Positions 17,319 to 26,384 are shown, counted from the first letter of the stretch. The stretch is DNA of 64,000 nucleotides from Alphaproteobacteria bacterium (GCA_017502865.1 JAFVUD010000004.1:1-64000); one strand, 5' to 3'. Program-made: numbers and translations. Notes: generated by a model from the sequence alone, not told the origin.

Positions 17319-18530
17319 CTAGTGAAAAACGTAACTGTCAATACCATTGGCGGTGGCGTTGGATTTTATTTGCTGGGCCGCAGATTCAGACAATCCGTTA
17401 ACACGAACACGATACATGCCATTTGATGCAGTTTCAATGACTGCATTTACACCCAATTTGTTTTTAACGTTTTGAACCTGGGTTTCGGCCGATGAACGTG
17501 ATGAAAATGCACCAAACTGAACCCCGGCAGAACCCGGCACAGAATTTGCCACAGGTGCCGAAGTTGTCGGTTTAGAATATACGGGGGCGGCGGCGGATGT
17601 TGCCGCATTGTATGCCGCATTAAATGTTGTCACAGGCTGGGTTGGTGCCGGCGGTGGGGGTGACGTGTATGACGCTTGGGGCGATGGCTGGGACACCGAT
17701 TGTGCCACAGGTTTTGTCACAGACACAGGTGTGGCACCATTGTTTAACATTGAAAAACCACGGTTTAACATCTGGGCGGCGACGTTTGCACGAACGTCTT
17801 TGTTTTCAGCACCCAACACAACCGACATTAATCGTTTATTGTCACGATTGGCGGTTGCAACCAATGAATACTTTGATTTTTTTGTATAGCCGGTTTTCAT
17901 ACCATCGCAACCCGCATACGAGCCCAGCAGACGATTTCCATTGGTGTATGTTTTGCCGTTGTATGTCCAACTTTTTATACCAAAGAAATGCCAATATTGC
18001 GGAAAGTGTTTATACACCGCCATGGACAGCAACGCAATATCACGGGCGGTTGACATGTGATCGTCGTTCGGCAGGCCCGATGAGTTTTCAAAATTCGTGC
18101 GTGTTAATCCAATTTCACGTGCAACACGGGTCATTAAATCGGCAAAGGATTCTTCCTGGCCACCTTTAAGGTTTTCGGCCAAAACACGGGCAACGTCGTT
18201 CGCACTGTGTACGGCCAATGCCTTAATCGCATCTTCGACACGGATTTTAGAACCCGCCGGCAATCCCAATTTTACAGGTTCTGCATTTGCGGCAGATTGG
18301 GACACAATCAAATAATCATTCAAATTCAAACGACCATGTTCCAACGCATCAAACGTCAGGTACAATGTCATGATTTTGGTCAAACTGGCCGGGTAATTTA
18401 ATTCGTTGGCATTTTCTTGGTACAGGACACGCCCGGTATCCATATCCGCAACCAACGCAGCACGATATTGGGCCGAATGGGCGGCGGTGCATGCCAATAT
18501 TGCGGATAAAATGATTAACATTCTTCTCAT
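17319..18530 (-). CDS. dacA: D-alanyl-D-alanine carboxypeptidase (DacA-type PBP) with SPOR domain
   Basis: This penicillin-binding protein trims the terminal D-Ala from peptidoglycan pentapeptides in the periplasm. The 403-residue frame starts with a signal peptide cleaved near residue 19-20. All three active-site motifs are present: SLTK (49-52), SAN (109-111) and KTG (212-214). A Pro/Ser/Ala-rich linker (about 270-335) leads to a C-terminal SPOR domain (about 338-403, GVQFGAFSSRSSAE) that binds denuded glycan and often directs proteins to the septum. The usual C-terminal amphipathic anchor is replaced by this domain. Its short upstream region has a TTGACC/TATTAT promoter overlapping the previous gene's terminator. 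Confidence 0.94.
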   Translation of the reverse strand: MRRMLIILSAILACTAAHSAQYRAALVADMDTGRVLYQENANELNYPASLTKIMTLYLTFDALEHGRLNLNDYLIVSQSAANAEPVKLGLPAGSKIRVEDAIKALAVHSANDVARVLAENLKGGQEESFADLMTRVAREIGLTRTNFENSSGLPNDDHMSTARDIALLSMAVYKHFPQYWHFFGIKSWTYNGKTYTNGNRLLGSYAGCDGMKTGYTKKSKYSLVATANRDNKRLMSVVLGAENKDVRANVAAQMLNRGFSMLNNGATPVSVTKPVAQSVSQPSPQASYTSPPPPAPTQPVTTFNAAYNAATSAAAPVYSKPTTSAPVANSVPGSAGVQFGAFSSRSSAETQVQNVKNKLGVNAVIETASNGMYRVRVNGLSESAAQQIKSNATANGIDSYVFH

Positions 18531-18544
18531 ACAACAAATGATAA

Positions 18545-18572
18545 TAAAAAACGGTTGATTGGGTCAACCGCT
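18545..18572 (-). terminator. Terminator of the Cys-rich gene
   Basis: GCGGTTGA and TCAACCG arms with a T-run on the minus strand follow the Cys-rich gene ending at 18595. The dacA promoter overlaps it. Confidence 0.7.
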
Positions 18573-18594
18573 AAATGAATATATTGGGCAAATA

Positions 18595-19635
18595 TTATAT
18601 TGCCGTGGTCTGTTCGTACGTACAACCACCACCAGATATTGTATATGAACCAGTATTATCAAAGTATGTACCACCATCAACCATTTTACACGCAGAAACC
18701 GATGTAGAACCGGGGCTGTCGGTTGTGCCACCTTCGGGACAGGCGGTACAGCCACCACCATTTACAATAACACGCCCAGACGAATAATAACCAATATTAC
18801 AAACGAATTCTGCGGTGCCACCGGCACACGTTGCATTTCTGGGACATTCCGCACATGAATATGTTGTTGTAATGGGCGACTGTGAAAAAAAGGCGGTTCT
18901 GTAATATCCTGGATTACACATTACGGTGTGGGTTTCGTTATCACAACTGGCATTATCTGGACAGGCAACACATTTCACGCCATTAAAATATTCGGCACTG
19001 GTACAAATTGCAACGCACGCATCACCGGCAGTGTTTTTTTGATAACCAGTTTTGCATACAAAAGATGCAGTACCACCCGAACACGTGGCATTTGCGGGAC
19101 AGGCCACGCACAAATTGTTGGATTTGTAATAATTGACATTACATTGAATTGCACCAGAAACACATTTGCCATTGACGGGTATCAAATTACACACAGTCGA
19201 TGTTGCCGACGTAGGGTTGCCGCAATAACCAGACGCACAGGAATATGTAGATCTGCCAGACGACACACACGTACAACGTCTGATACAATCTGTCACCCTG
19301 CCTTCTAATACCTGGGTGGTGGTTGTAATAATATGATTGGCATTTGGGCCAGACGTGCTGCTGGGACAGTTGCAATTTGGTTCATAACAACTGTTCGTCG
19401 TGGTTATGGAAGAACAAGTCCCAACTACATCAACCGCAAGATAAGGACACTGCAGTTTGTCAGTAGGCTCCACCGGCAGCAATGTATCAGAACCGTCCAC
19501 AATGCTGTCTTCTTTATCAATTGCTGTGTCGCCAACATTGGTGACAGCACGGGCAACAATGGCAGAATGCGACATTGTCGGCATTAACAACGCAATGAAA
19601 AGTGCGATATAAAACTTCACAACGAATAATTGCAT
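18595..19635 (-). CDS. Secreted Cys-rich repeat protein (TNFR/EGF-like spacing)
   Basis: A secreted protein of about 346 residues with a signal peptide starting MQLFVVKFYIALFIALLMP and cleaved near SHS-A. The mature part has more than 35 Cys arranged in repeats of about 40 residues. The repeat core reads C-x2-CP-x-NA-[ST]-C-x-GGT-x2-F-x-C-x2-GY; three clear units and several degenerate ones are present. The spacing resembles eukaryotic TNFR, EGF or ephrin-receptor Cys-rich modules, likely stabilised by disulfides. The ATG at 19635 overlaps the upstream gene by 19 bases; a GTG at 19620 gives a 4-base overlap and is an alternative start. It lies in tandem with a related gene. Function is unknown; surface exposure is inferred. 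Confidence 0.8.
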   Translation of the reverse strand: MQLFVVKFYIALFIALLMPTMSHSAIVARAVTNVGDTAIDKEDSIVDGSDTLLPVEPTDKLQCPYLAVDVVGTCSSITTTNSCYEPNCNCPSSTSGPNANHIITTTTQVLEGRVTDCIRRCTCVSSGRSTYSCASGYCGNPTSATSTVCNLIPVNGKCVSGAIQCNVNYYKSNNLCVACPANATCSGGTASFVCKTGYQKNTAGDACVAICTSAEYFNGVKCVACPDNASCDNETHTVMCNPGYYRTAFFSQSPITTTYSCAECPRNATCAGGTAEFVCNIGYYSSGRVIVNGGGCTACPEGGTTDSPGSTSVSACKMVDGGTYFDNTGSYTISGGGCTYEQTTAI

Positions 19636-20258
19636 TTTGCAGTGAATTTCTTGGTTCCTTTGTCGTCGGTCCATGTGGCGGTGGCCGGAACATAACAATC
19701 TGTCACCGCAGAGGCACCCGCAGCAGATGTTTGTTTGCCAGTTAATTCATCGGGTGGACACACAGAACAACCATCGCCGGACGAGTTTTTGTAATAACCG
19801 GCGGCACACACGAATGTCGAACTGTTTCCGCCGGCACATGTCGCATTGTCTGGACATGCGGTACAACCAGATGTTGAACCGGTGGCGGTACCATAATATC
19901 CACTGGCACAGGCATATGTTGTACGAACGCTGCGATTACATACACAAGTTACAGTTCCGGTGACACCGTCCGAGTTTGTTGTAAATTGCTGCTCGACCCC
20001 GAAATGATTGGTTGCTTCTATACCATATCTGTTCGGCAGCAGCGTCCTGCTGCCCGTGCAAGTGTATTCGCCGGTTGTGATATCCTTGCACACGCTGTTT
20101 GCATTATCTGCATAACAAGAGTCATCACGGGTATATGTTATGCCAGCCAGCTGTTGATCATTGGCCAGAACAATACACATTTCACGTGTTTCCACCCCAT
20201 GTGCAACATTTATCCCCAATAAAATCCCCACAAAAACAAACAGAAACAACTTCTTCAT
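19617..20258 (-). CDS. Secreted Cys-rich repeat protein, shorter paralogue
   Basis: This 213-residue protein has a signal peptide (MKKLFLFVFVGILLGINVAHG) and the same Cys-repeat type as the gene downstream, for example GCTACPDNATCAGG followed by STFVCAAGYYKN. Its last 60 residues carry a distinct ending, CPPDELTGKQTSAAGASAVT then a Trp/Lys-rich tail. It follows an AAGGGAC ribosome site. The overlap with the next gene suggests one transcript and possibly one complex. There is no recognised enzymatic domain. Confidence 0.8.
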   Translation of the reverse strand: MKKLFLFVFVGILLGINVAHGVETREMCIVLANDQQLAGITYTRDDSCYADNANSVCKDITTGEYTCTGSRTLLPNRYGIEATNHFGVEQQFTTNSDGVTGTVTCVCNRSVRTTYACASGYYGTATGSTSGCTACPDNATCAGGNSSTFVCAAGYYKNSSGDGCSVCPPDELTGKQTSAAGASAVTDCYVPATATWTDDKGTKKFTAKCNYSL

Positions 20259-20306
20259 GATGTCCCTTCCCCATAATCACATATTATCAGGTTAGCAATA
20301 TTAGAT

Positions 20307-20335
20307 TTGCGGTGCAAGAAAAACATTGCTATAAT
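20307..20335 (+). promoter_or_regulatory. Promoter of the HAD phosphatase gene
   Basis: TTGCGG, 17 bases, then TATAAT; the ATG follows 31 bases later after an AAAGGA site. On the opposite strand TTGCAC overlaps the same box and could serve the divergent Cys-rich genes. Confidence 0.65.
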
Positions 20336-20366
20336 GCCACTGAAAATTTTTAACAAAGGAACAAAT

Positions 20367-20963
20367 ATGTTGATAAAGAAAGATGTTGTTGTGTTTGACT
20401 TTGACGGAACACTGTCGGCGTTGGATTCAAATGTGCAATTTGCAAAATACTGCATCAAACGTGAACCACGCACATGGCTGTATATCCCACTGATGATGGT
20501 GTGTGGGGTGGCACGCTGGGTCAAACCAGATGGGGTTTGGTGGCGTGAAAATATCCGCAGATTTATGACACCGGGGTTAATCAAAAAACATTCACGTGAT
20601 TTTATCAAGCAACACAAACGTGAAAGATTTGGTTGGGCCAAAGAACGGGTCATGGCCGAACGTGAAGCCGGTCGCAAAGTCGTGTTGATTTCTGCAGGGA
20701 CAGATTATTTGGTGCCACATTTGGTCAAAGATATTAAATTTGATGCAATTTTGACATCACGCATGGACAAGAAAAAGCCATGGAAATACGAATATCTGTG
20801 CTGGGGCATGAACAAGGTTTATGCATTAGACGAATGGGCCAAAGAAAATAAAATGATTCCAAATGTTGTGCGTTCGTATTCAGACAGTAAATCTGATATG
20901 CCAATGATGGAAATCGCAGACGAACAGGTCTGGATTGACCGCAAAACAGGTATGCGAAAATAA
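20367..20963 (+). CDS. HAD-superfamily IB phosphatase (SerB/CicA-like)
   Basis: HAD phosphatases use an aspartyl-phosphate intermediate. The 198-residue protein starts MLIKKDVVVFDFDGTLSA, with the nucleophile Asp11 and acid/base Asp13. Motif II (VVLISAGTD) and motif III (YSDSKSDMPMM) are also present, and a helical cap lies between. Length and motif spacing fit subfamily IB (phosphoserine phosphatase-like, CicA). The true substrate cannot be read from sequence. The start at 20367 is chosen over an upstream TTG that falls inside the promoter. Confidence 0.88.
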   Translation: MLIKKDVVVFDFDGTLSALDSNVQFAKYCIKREPRTWLYIPLMMVCGVARWVKPDGVWWRENIRRFMTPGLIKKHSRDFIKQHKRERFGWAKERVMAEREAGRKVVLISAGTDYLVPHLVKDIKFDAILTSRMDKKKPWKYEYLCWGMNKVYALDEWAKENKMIPNVVRSYSDSKSDMPMMEIADEQVWIDRKTGMRK

Positions 20964-21003
20964 ACCCAGTGCATATTTATGGCATTTTGATAAAATAGTT
21001 TCC

Positions 21004-21255
21004 ATGGCAATCATGGAAACTTTTTTTGATTTTTTAAGTGCAACGGGCGGTGCGATATTGGGGGCGGTATTTGCGTTCTTTTTGAACCGCAATCGAAACC
21101 GACGTAAAGACAACCAGATTGTTATCGGGCGACAGGCACTGGAAAAAATCAAGATTGAAAATGCAGAATTGATGGCACGTATCCAGGAAAAAGACAAAAT
21201 GATCGCACAATTAAAATCACAATTGGAAATTCTGGAAAACAAAAAGAAGAAATAA
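21004..21255 (+). CDS. Small membrane-anchored coiled-coil protein, 83 aa
   Basis: An unknown small protein with one N-terminal membrane helix (about 5-25, rich in Ala/Phe), a basic patch NRNRNRRKD and a long charged coiled coil (about 37-83). The topology resembles small divisome or septal-ring regulators, but no family is recognised. A TAAAAT box lies seven bases before the ATG and there is no ribosome site, so the mRNA may be leaderless. It ends at a terminator shared with rmuC. Confidence 0.65.
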   Translation: MAIMETFFDFLSATGGAILGAVFAFFLNRNRNRRKDNQIVIGRQALEKIKIENAELMARIQEKDKMIAQLKSQLEILENKKKK

Positions 21256-21258
21256 AAA

Positions 21259-21280
21259 AATCCCCATGACGGGGATTTTG
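21259..21280. terminator. Convergent terminator, small coiled-coil gene and rmuC
   Basis: AATCCCC and GGGGATT arms with A- and T-rich flanks lie between two convergent stops. Confidence 0.7.
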
Positions 21281-21281
21281 T

Positions 21282-22160
21282 TTAATCTTCGCCAAAGTCC
21301 ATTCCACGCAACTTTTCTGCACGTGGGGCGATTTTGCCAACGGATGTTTGTAATTGTTCGATATCGGTTTGTGCCTGGGCAAAGTGTTGCTGGACACGGG
21401 CGGCACGGTCCGACAAGCGTGTCAAATCGGTCAGCAGCATATCCAGTTCTTTCTTAATCTGGGCGGCAACACGTTTGATTTTTATATCAGACAGTACGGC
21501 ACGAATTGTATTCAATGTTGCCCACAATGTTGATGGCGACACGATAAATACACGTTTGCGGGCCGCATAATCGATTGTGGTTGGAAATTCACGATGCAAC
21601 GTTTCAAATATAGATTCAGATGCAATGAACATCATAGCGGATTCTGCGGTGCGACCGGGGATAATGTATTTTTCCCCAATTGCATCAATGTGTTTGCGAA
21701 CATCCAGTTCAAACTGTTTACGGGCAATGCCGTCGGTATTGTCGGCCATCATGCGGTTGTATGATTCCAATGGGAATTTACTGTCGATAATCATGTCGCC
21801 CGGCGGATACGGCAGACGGATTATACAATCTGGGCGGACACCAGTTTCCAGAACACTTTGGAACGCATAACTGTCGGGGGGCATGATATCGGCCACCAAA
21901 TCTTCCAGTTGGCGTTCACCAAATGTGCCACGGGCCTGTTTATTACCCATCAAGATATTCTTAAAATTCGCAATGTCGCCACTGATGTTTTTTAATTCGA
22001 TGGCGTTCTGGGACAATGCACCCAGACGTTCTGCCAGACGTTCACGCAGACGGGCATTATCTTCACGCAGGGCCGAAATATCCACCGTTGGACGACGCAT
22101 CAACAGGGTTAACAGCAATGCGATAATTATAAACAATAATACAAAAATATAAGTTGTCAT
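21282..22160 (-). CDS. rmuC: DNA recombination protein RmuC
   Basis: RmuC is a membrane-anchored, coiled-coil protein with a PD-(D/E)XK nuclease-like core that limits inversions at short repeats. The 292 residues have an N-terminal membrane helix (2-20), a short coiled coil and the core region with GTFGERQLEDLVADI. The core continues with PDCIIRLP and IIDSKFPLESYN, the conserved catalytic-type Asp and Asp-x-Lys. A final coiled coil follows. It is shorter than the 475-aa E. coli protein but similar to alphaproteobacterial versions. It is divergent from def. Confidence 0.92.
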   Translation of the reverse strand: MTTYIFVLLFIIIALLLTLLMRRPTVDISALREDNARLRERLAERLGALSQNAIELKNISGDIANFKNILMGNKQARGTFGERQLEDLVADIMPPDSYAFQSVLETGVRPDCIIRLPYPPGDMIIDSKFPLESYNRMMADNTDGIARKQFELDVRKHIDAIGEKYIIPGRTAESAMMFIASESIFETLHREFPTTIDYAARKRVFIVSPSTLWATLNTIRAVLSDIKIKRVAAQIKKELDMLLTDLTRLSDRAARVQQHFAQAQTDIEQLQTSVGKIAPRAEKLRGMDFGED

Positions 22161-22202
22161 TTCACTTTCCTTTGCTAAAATCTATTATAAGAGGTTTTAT
22201 AA

Positions 22203-22703
22203 ATGTTGCAAATGAAACTTTGTGGGGATTTGGTTTTGCGTCAAAAATGCGAACCGGTCGAACACATTACAGATGATATTTTGGCGACCCTGGACGAAAT
22301 GGTCGCAATGATGGACGAACAGAATGGGGTTGGACTGGCCGCACCCCAGGTGGGCATTTTATCCAGATTCTTGGTTATGATGGACCCTGATTCAAAACAG
22401 GTATTCCGCATGATTAATCCACGGATTGTGTCACGCAGTGAAAAGACATGTCGCATGGAAGAAGGTTGTCTGTCGGTGCTGGGCAACGATGGGTTGCCGG
22501 TATTTTCGCATGTGGTGCGACCTGAATCTGTGGTTGTTGAATGGACCGATGAAAACGGCGACAGCAAAATGGCAGAGATGGCCGGGTTGCCGGCACGTGT
22601 GGTTCAGCATGAAACAGATCATCTGGATGGGATTTTGTTTATCGACCATTTGCCGTCTGTTAAACGTGAAATGGTTATGCGTAAAGTAAAAAAACGGAAG
22701 TAG
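22203..22703 (+). CDS. def: Peptide deformylase
   Basis: The metalloenzyme that removes the N-formyl group from nascent proteins. The 166 residues carry all three motifs: GVGLAAPQ (42-49), EGCLS (87-91, with the metal-binding Cys) and HETDH (136-140, two metal His and the catalytic Glu). It is the first gene of def-fmt-x-truA, with fmt starting five bases after its stop. Confidence 0.97.
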   Translation: MLQMKLCGDLVLRQKCEPVEHITDDILATLDEMVAMMDEQNGVGLAAPQVGILSRFLVMMDPDSKQVFRMINPRIVSRSEKTCRMEEGCLSVLGNDGLPVFSHVVRPESVVVEWTDENGDSKMAEMAGLPARVVQHETDHLDGILFIDHLPSVKREMVMRKVKKRK

Positions 22704-22708
22704 AGAAT

Positions 22709-23515
22709 ATGAAGTTGGTTTTGATGGGAACAAACAGTTTTGTTGTTCCAATCTTTGATGCGATTAAAAATGCCGGGCATGAAATTTTGGCTGTGTTCAC
22801 ACGTGCACCAAAACCTGTGGGCCGCAAACAGGTTTTAACGCCATCGCCTGTGCACATGTGGGCCGAACAAAATGGTTTGGTGGTACACACAAACATTGGC
22901 GAATACAATTATTCGCCAGATATGATTGTGGTTATTTCGTACGGTGTGATTTTGCGTGACAACGTTTTATCGTCTGGGCCGTGTGTGAACATTCACCCCA
23001 GTGCCCTGCCCCAATATCGTGGACCATCGCCAATTCGTACTGCGATTTTTAATGGCGATGAAAAGTCTGCGGTTTGTTTGATGGACGTGACAGCAGAACT
23101 GGATGCAGGTGGTGTACATATGCGACGTGAATTTGATATTGCACCAAATGACACCAATGATGATATTGAAGCCAAGGTTTCAAAATTGGCCAGTAAAATG
23201 ATGGTTGAATACCTGGACAATCCAGAAAAATATCCGGCGGTGCCACAGGTGGGCGAACCAACATTTACACGAAAATTTACCGGCGCAGATGAAATGATTG
23301 ATTGGTCCAAGTCACCAATTCAAATTCACAACCAGATTCGTGCGTTGGGATGCGGCCGCACCAAGGTTAATGGGGTGGACGTAAAAATCTTGGAAACAAA
23401 AATTGAAAATGGGGAATTAAAGGTTATTCGAATTCAGCCCGCAGGAAAAAAGCCTATGGATTGGAAAAGTTTTGTGAACGGTCTGCGTGGGGCAGAAATT
23501 AAATATGGGGAATAA
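22709..23515 (+). CDS. fmt: Methionyl-tRNA formyltransferase, short form
   Basis: Fmt formylates initiator Met-tRNA using 10-formyltetrahydrofolate, creating the substrate later processed by Def. The catalytic N-x-H (NIHPSALPQYRG) and the Asp in LDAGG are present. At 268 residues it is about 45 shorter than E. coli Fmt; the shortening is in the C-terminal OB-fold domain that helps grip the tRNA. The start sits five bases after def with an overlapping ribosome site (AAAACGGAAG). Confidence 0.95.
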   Translation: MKLVLMGTNSFVVPIFDAIKNAGHEILAVFTRAPKPVGRKQVLTPSPVHMWAEQNGLVVHTNIGEYNYSPDMIVVISYGVILRDNVLSSGPCVNIHPSALPQYRGPSPIRTAIFNGDEKSAVCLMDVTAELDAGGVHMRREFDIAPNDTNDDIEAKVSKLASKMMVEYLDNPEKYPAVPQVGEPTFTRKFTGADEMIDWSKSPIQIHNQIRALGCGRTKVNGVDVKILETKIENGELKVIRIQPAGKKPMDWKSFVNGLRGAEIKYGE

Positions 23516-23517
23516 AT

Positions 23518-23700
23518 ATGTCTGATAATGTTACAGAAGAAAAAATTTGTAAAAACTGTGATTGCTTTTTGATATTTAGCAAAGAAGGTTTGTGCTATTA
23601 CGGGGAACCAGCGAATATTTTCTTTTTTGGCCCGCGCAAGGTTAGTGCATGCGACACATGTGACCACTGGATTAAAAAACAGACTGAAAAAACACGATAA
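23518..23700 (+). CDS. Small Cys-rich protein, possible zinc ribbon (60 aa)
   Basis: A 60-residue protein placed between fmt and truA with spacings of two and four bases, so it is clearly translated as part of the operon. Six Cys include two pairs, CKNC (about residue 11-14) and CDTC (about 45-48), which could bind one zinc ion with the two chain segments folded together. There is no signal peptide. The family is not recognised. A role near translation or tRNA is suggested only by its neighbours. Confidence 0.7.
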   Translation: MSDNVTEEKICKNCDCFLIFSKEGLCYYGEPANIFFFGPRKVSACDTCDHWIKKQTEKTR

Positions 23701-23704
23701 AAAT

Positions 23705-24448
23705 ATGACACGATACAAGGTTATTTTGGAATACGATGGCACAGATTTAATCGGCTGGCAGGAAAATCGCCAGGGGCCGTCTGTGCAATCGTTGATAAAA
23801 GACGCAATTGAAAAATTCTGTGGCGTGCGACCCGATGTTGTGGGTGCAGGTCGCACAGATGCCGGCGTGCATGCGGTGGGTATGGTTGCACACATGGATA
23901 TCGATGGCGAACACAGTGCAAATACTGTGATGCGGGCAATTAACTTCTATCTGGTGGGAAAGCCGGTCGTGGTGTTGGACTGTAAAATTGTGAATGATGA
24001 TTTCAATGCACGGTTTGACTGTGTGGCACGACACTATAAATACATTGTTTCAAATCGTATGGCGGCACCGGTACTGAACAAAAATCGTGTTTACTGGGTG
24101 CCACGAAAATTAGACATAGAAAAAATGCAGGCAGCGGCCCAGAAGTTAATCGGCAACCATGATTTTACCAGTTTTCGTGCATCAGAATGCCAGGCAAAAA
24201 GCCCGATTAAAACACTGGATAAAATCAGCATTACAAAAAATGGTGATGATATTATGTTTGAATTTTCGGCACGTTCTTTCCTGCATCACATGGTGCGGAA
24301 TATTGTGGGGACACTGGTTGAAATTGGCTTAAGCAAACCGTATGATATCGATGAAATTTTAGCAGCCAAAAACCGCAGTGCCGCCGGTCCAACCGCACCG
24401 GCAGATGGGCTGTATTTTATCGGCGCCGATTATGCCAATAACGATTAG
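23705..24448 (+). CDS. truA: tRNA pseudouridine(38-40) synthase
   Basis: TruA isomerises uridines 38-40 in the anticodon arm. The protein begins MTRYKVILEYDGTDLIGWQ and has the catalytic Asp52 in GAGRTDAGVHA, with length 247 as expected. The ATG at 23705 is preferred to an in-frame upstream start inside the previous gene. Its 3' end overlaps the convergent comEC gene by 32 bases, which is unusual but both frames are well conserved to the end. Confidence 0.96.
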   Translation: MTRYKVILEYDGTDLIGWQENRQGPSVQSLIKDAIEKFCGVRPDVVGAGRTDAGVHAVGMVAHMDIDGEHSANTVMRAINFYLVGKPVVVLDCKIVNDDFNARFDCVARHYKYIVSNRMAAPVLNKNRVYWVPRKLDIEKMQAAAQKLIGNHDFTSFRASECQAKSPIKTLDKISITKNGDDIMFEFSARSFLHHMVRNIVGTLVEIGLSKPYDIDEILAAKNRSAAGPTAPADGLYFIGADYANND

Positions 24449-26366
24449 TGGTTGTTTGGCGAACGGTTCCATTTTCATAGACCACAGACCCACGGGGCAA
24501 GATTTTATGTTGGCACGCAGGTGCATCGATTTCAAAATTTGAAACGATGAAGTCTGTGTCTTTGTTGGTGCACCATTTATTAAGATTTTTCATCAGTGGC
24601 ATAAAGCGGTTGGTCTGGACCAGGCGAATTCCATTATGTTCAAATTCACATATGTTGCGGTGGCATTTCTGTTTCGTGGTGGGCGTGTCGGGGGAAATGC
24701 CAACGTACTGTTTCCATGTATCAAACGCAAAGTAATGTTTGGACGAACGTGATTTATTAAATACCAGATTCGAATCGCCATCATACATTGCGACCAATTC
24801 ATTATCGGCACTGGTTATAAAAACGGGCCGTGGGGACAATGTATACAGTGTGATTCCAGTCGTTATAAAAATACCACACAAAATATAATTTATCTTTACA
24901 CGAATTGGTCGAACGAATATCAGGCACGCAAATCCTAATATGCACAATATAATAACAAGATTTGAAATGTGTGGCATTTGGATTGTGGCGTATGGCAGGC
25001 CGGATATCGTTTGGGCGACGACAAATAATTTTTCATAGATTATGTGTGCCCATTCTGTTGCAAATGGTACACCAAATGTTCCCAGAATTACCAACGGCAT
25101 TATTGCGAACGAAAATACCGGCAATAATATCAAATTACCCACAACACCAAACAATGGCAGCGCACCAAAGTGTGCAATAACAAATGGTGCAGTGAACACG
25201 GTTGCAACAACAGATGTCATAATTGTTATGTAAATTATGCGTAATATTTTCTGGAAAAACGTACGTGGTTTGTACTGGACATCGCCCCAAAACCACACCA
25301 GGCCAAAGACGGCGGAAAAAGATAACTGAAAACCGGGCTGCATGACATAGTGTGGATTTATTAAAAACACAACCAGCATTGCCAGGCATATATTACGCAA
25401 TGATACGGCAGTGCGGCCAAATATGAATGCCATAAATACCAGTGTCGTCATTAAAAACGCACGCACAGTTGCAACATCACAACCCGACAGAAACAGGTAC
25501 CCCAGCAACCCCAACCATGCAAACGCCATTGCAGGTATGCGGGCGGGAATTCGTCGTGTAATATATGGCACGGAACGAAAGATTAAAAAGAATACTGCAA
25601 ACAGCCAGCCGCCGACCAGGGTCATATGAAAACCACTGATTGACCAGACGTGGCCAACGCCGGTTGCCGTCCAGATTTTTGATTCGTTTTCGGGCACTGA
25701 ATTTTTATACCCCAGTACCAGCGCATCGACTAAAAATGAATTTGATTCACGATGCAGATTATCACGAATTTTATTTATTACAGATGCATCACCAGATTCC
25801 AAAATGGTTATATCTGTGACATAGCCAGTGGCAGTCAGGCCGTTAAAATATGCCCAACGTGCATAATCAAATGTTTCGGGTGTATATGCGGCAGATGGCC
25901 GGTAAAGCGTTGCAGTGGCAGACACACGGTCGCCCAGGTCAGGTGTGGGTACGTCGTCGGTCAAAGAAACACGAATATTTACATCATCATCTGTGTTCAG
26001 GTACAGGCGGGTTTTATTGTTTGCGGTATCTATGTTCACAACGTTGGCTGTAATTATTGTGTCACGCATGTCGTGTTTTAACGTTGGTGTGTCTGTTATG
26101 TGTGTATATGAATATGCATAACAAAATCCAAACATAAACAGTATCAATCCACGCAACAACAAGTGCACACGTGGCACCAGTGCAAGCACCGCCAACAACA
26201 TTGTGACAGCAGTTGGAAAAATCAGTTTTGGCTCAAACGGCAACGCAAAATACAACCCCGCCCCCAGTGCCATAAGCAACCCAGACCACATGAATAGATT
26301 TCGATACTGATTTTCCAGTAATTTCTGCATATTTTCAGTATAGGAATTTATTTCGTTGCGTTGCAA
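24417..26366 (-). CDS. comEC: ComEC/Rec2-type DNA-uptake channel
   Basis: ComEC carries one DNA strand across the inner membrane in natural transformation. This 649-residue protein has N-terminal membrane helices and an OB-like periplasmic domain (DUF4131, about 60-200). The multi-helix Competence domain (about 215-490) includes GVGHVWSISGFHMTLVGGWL. The C-terminal 130 residues do not look like the metallo-beta-lactamase domain found in longer ComEC proteins; that enzyme part seems absent or degenerate. Many alphaproteobacterial homologues share this ending. comF lies elsewhere in the window. Confidence 0.9.
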   Translation of the reverse strand: MQRNEINSYTENMQKLLENQYRNLFMWSGLLMALGAGLYFALPFEPKLIFPTAVTMLLAVLALVPRVHLLLRGLILFMFGFCYAYSYTHITDTPTLKHDMRDTIITANVVNIDTANNKTRLYLNTDDDVNIRVSLTDDVPTPDLGDRVSATATLYRPSAAYTPETFDYARWAYFNGLTATGYVTDITILESGDASVINKIRDNLHRESNSFLVDALVLGYKNSVPENESKIWTATGVGHVWSISGFHMTLVGGWLFAVFFLIFRSVPYITRRIPARIPAMAFAWLGLLGYLFLSGCDVATVRAFLMTTLVFMAFIFGRTAVSLRNICLAMLVVFLINPHYVMQPGFQLSFSAVFGLVWFWGDVQYKPRTFFQKILRIIYITIMTSVVATVFTAPFVIAHFGALPLFGVVGNLILLPVFSFAIMPLVILGTFGVPFATEWAHIIYEKLFVVAQTISGLPYATIQMPHISNLVIILCILGFACLIFVRPIRVKINYILCGIFITTGITLYTLSPRPVFITSADNELVAMYDGDSNLVFNKSRSSKHYFAFDTWKQYVGISPDTPTTKQKCHRNICEFEHNGIRLVQTNRFMPLMKNLNKWCTNKDTDFIVSNFEIDAPACQHKILPRGSVVYENGTVRQTTTNRYWHNRRR

Positions 26367-26384
26367 TCCAAAATTTCCTATGAT
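26356..26384 (+). promoter_or_regulatory. Promoter of pyrG
   Basis: TTGCGT, 17 bases, TATGAT, 24 bases before the pyrG ATG, which has an AAGGGGGC site. Confidence 0.55.
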
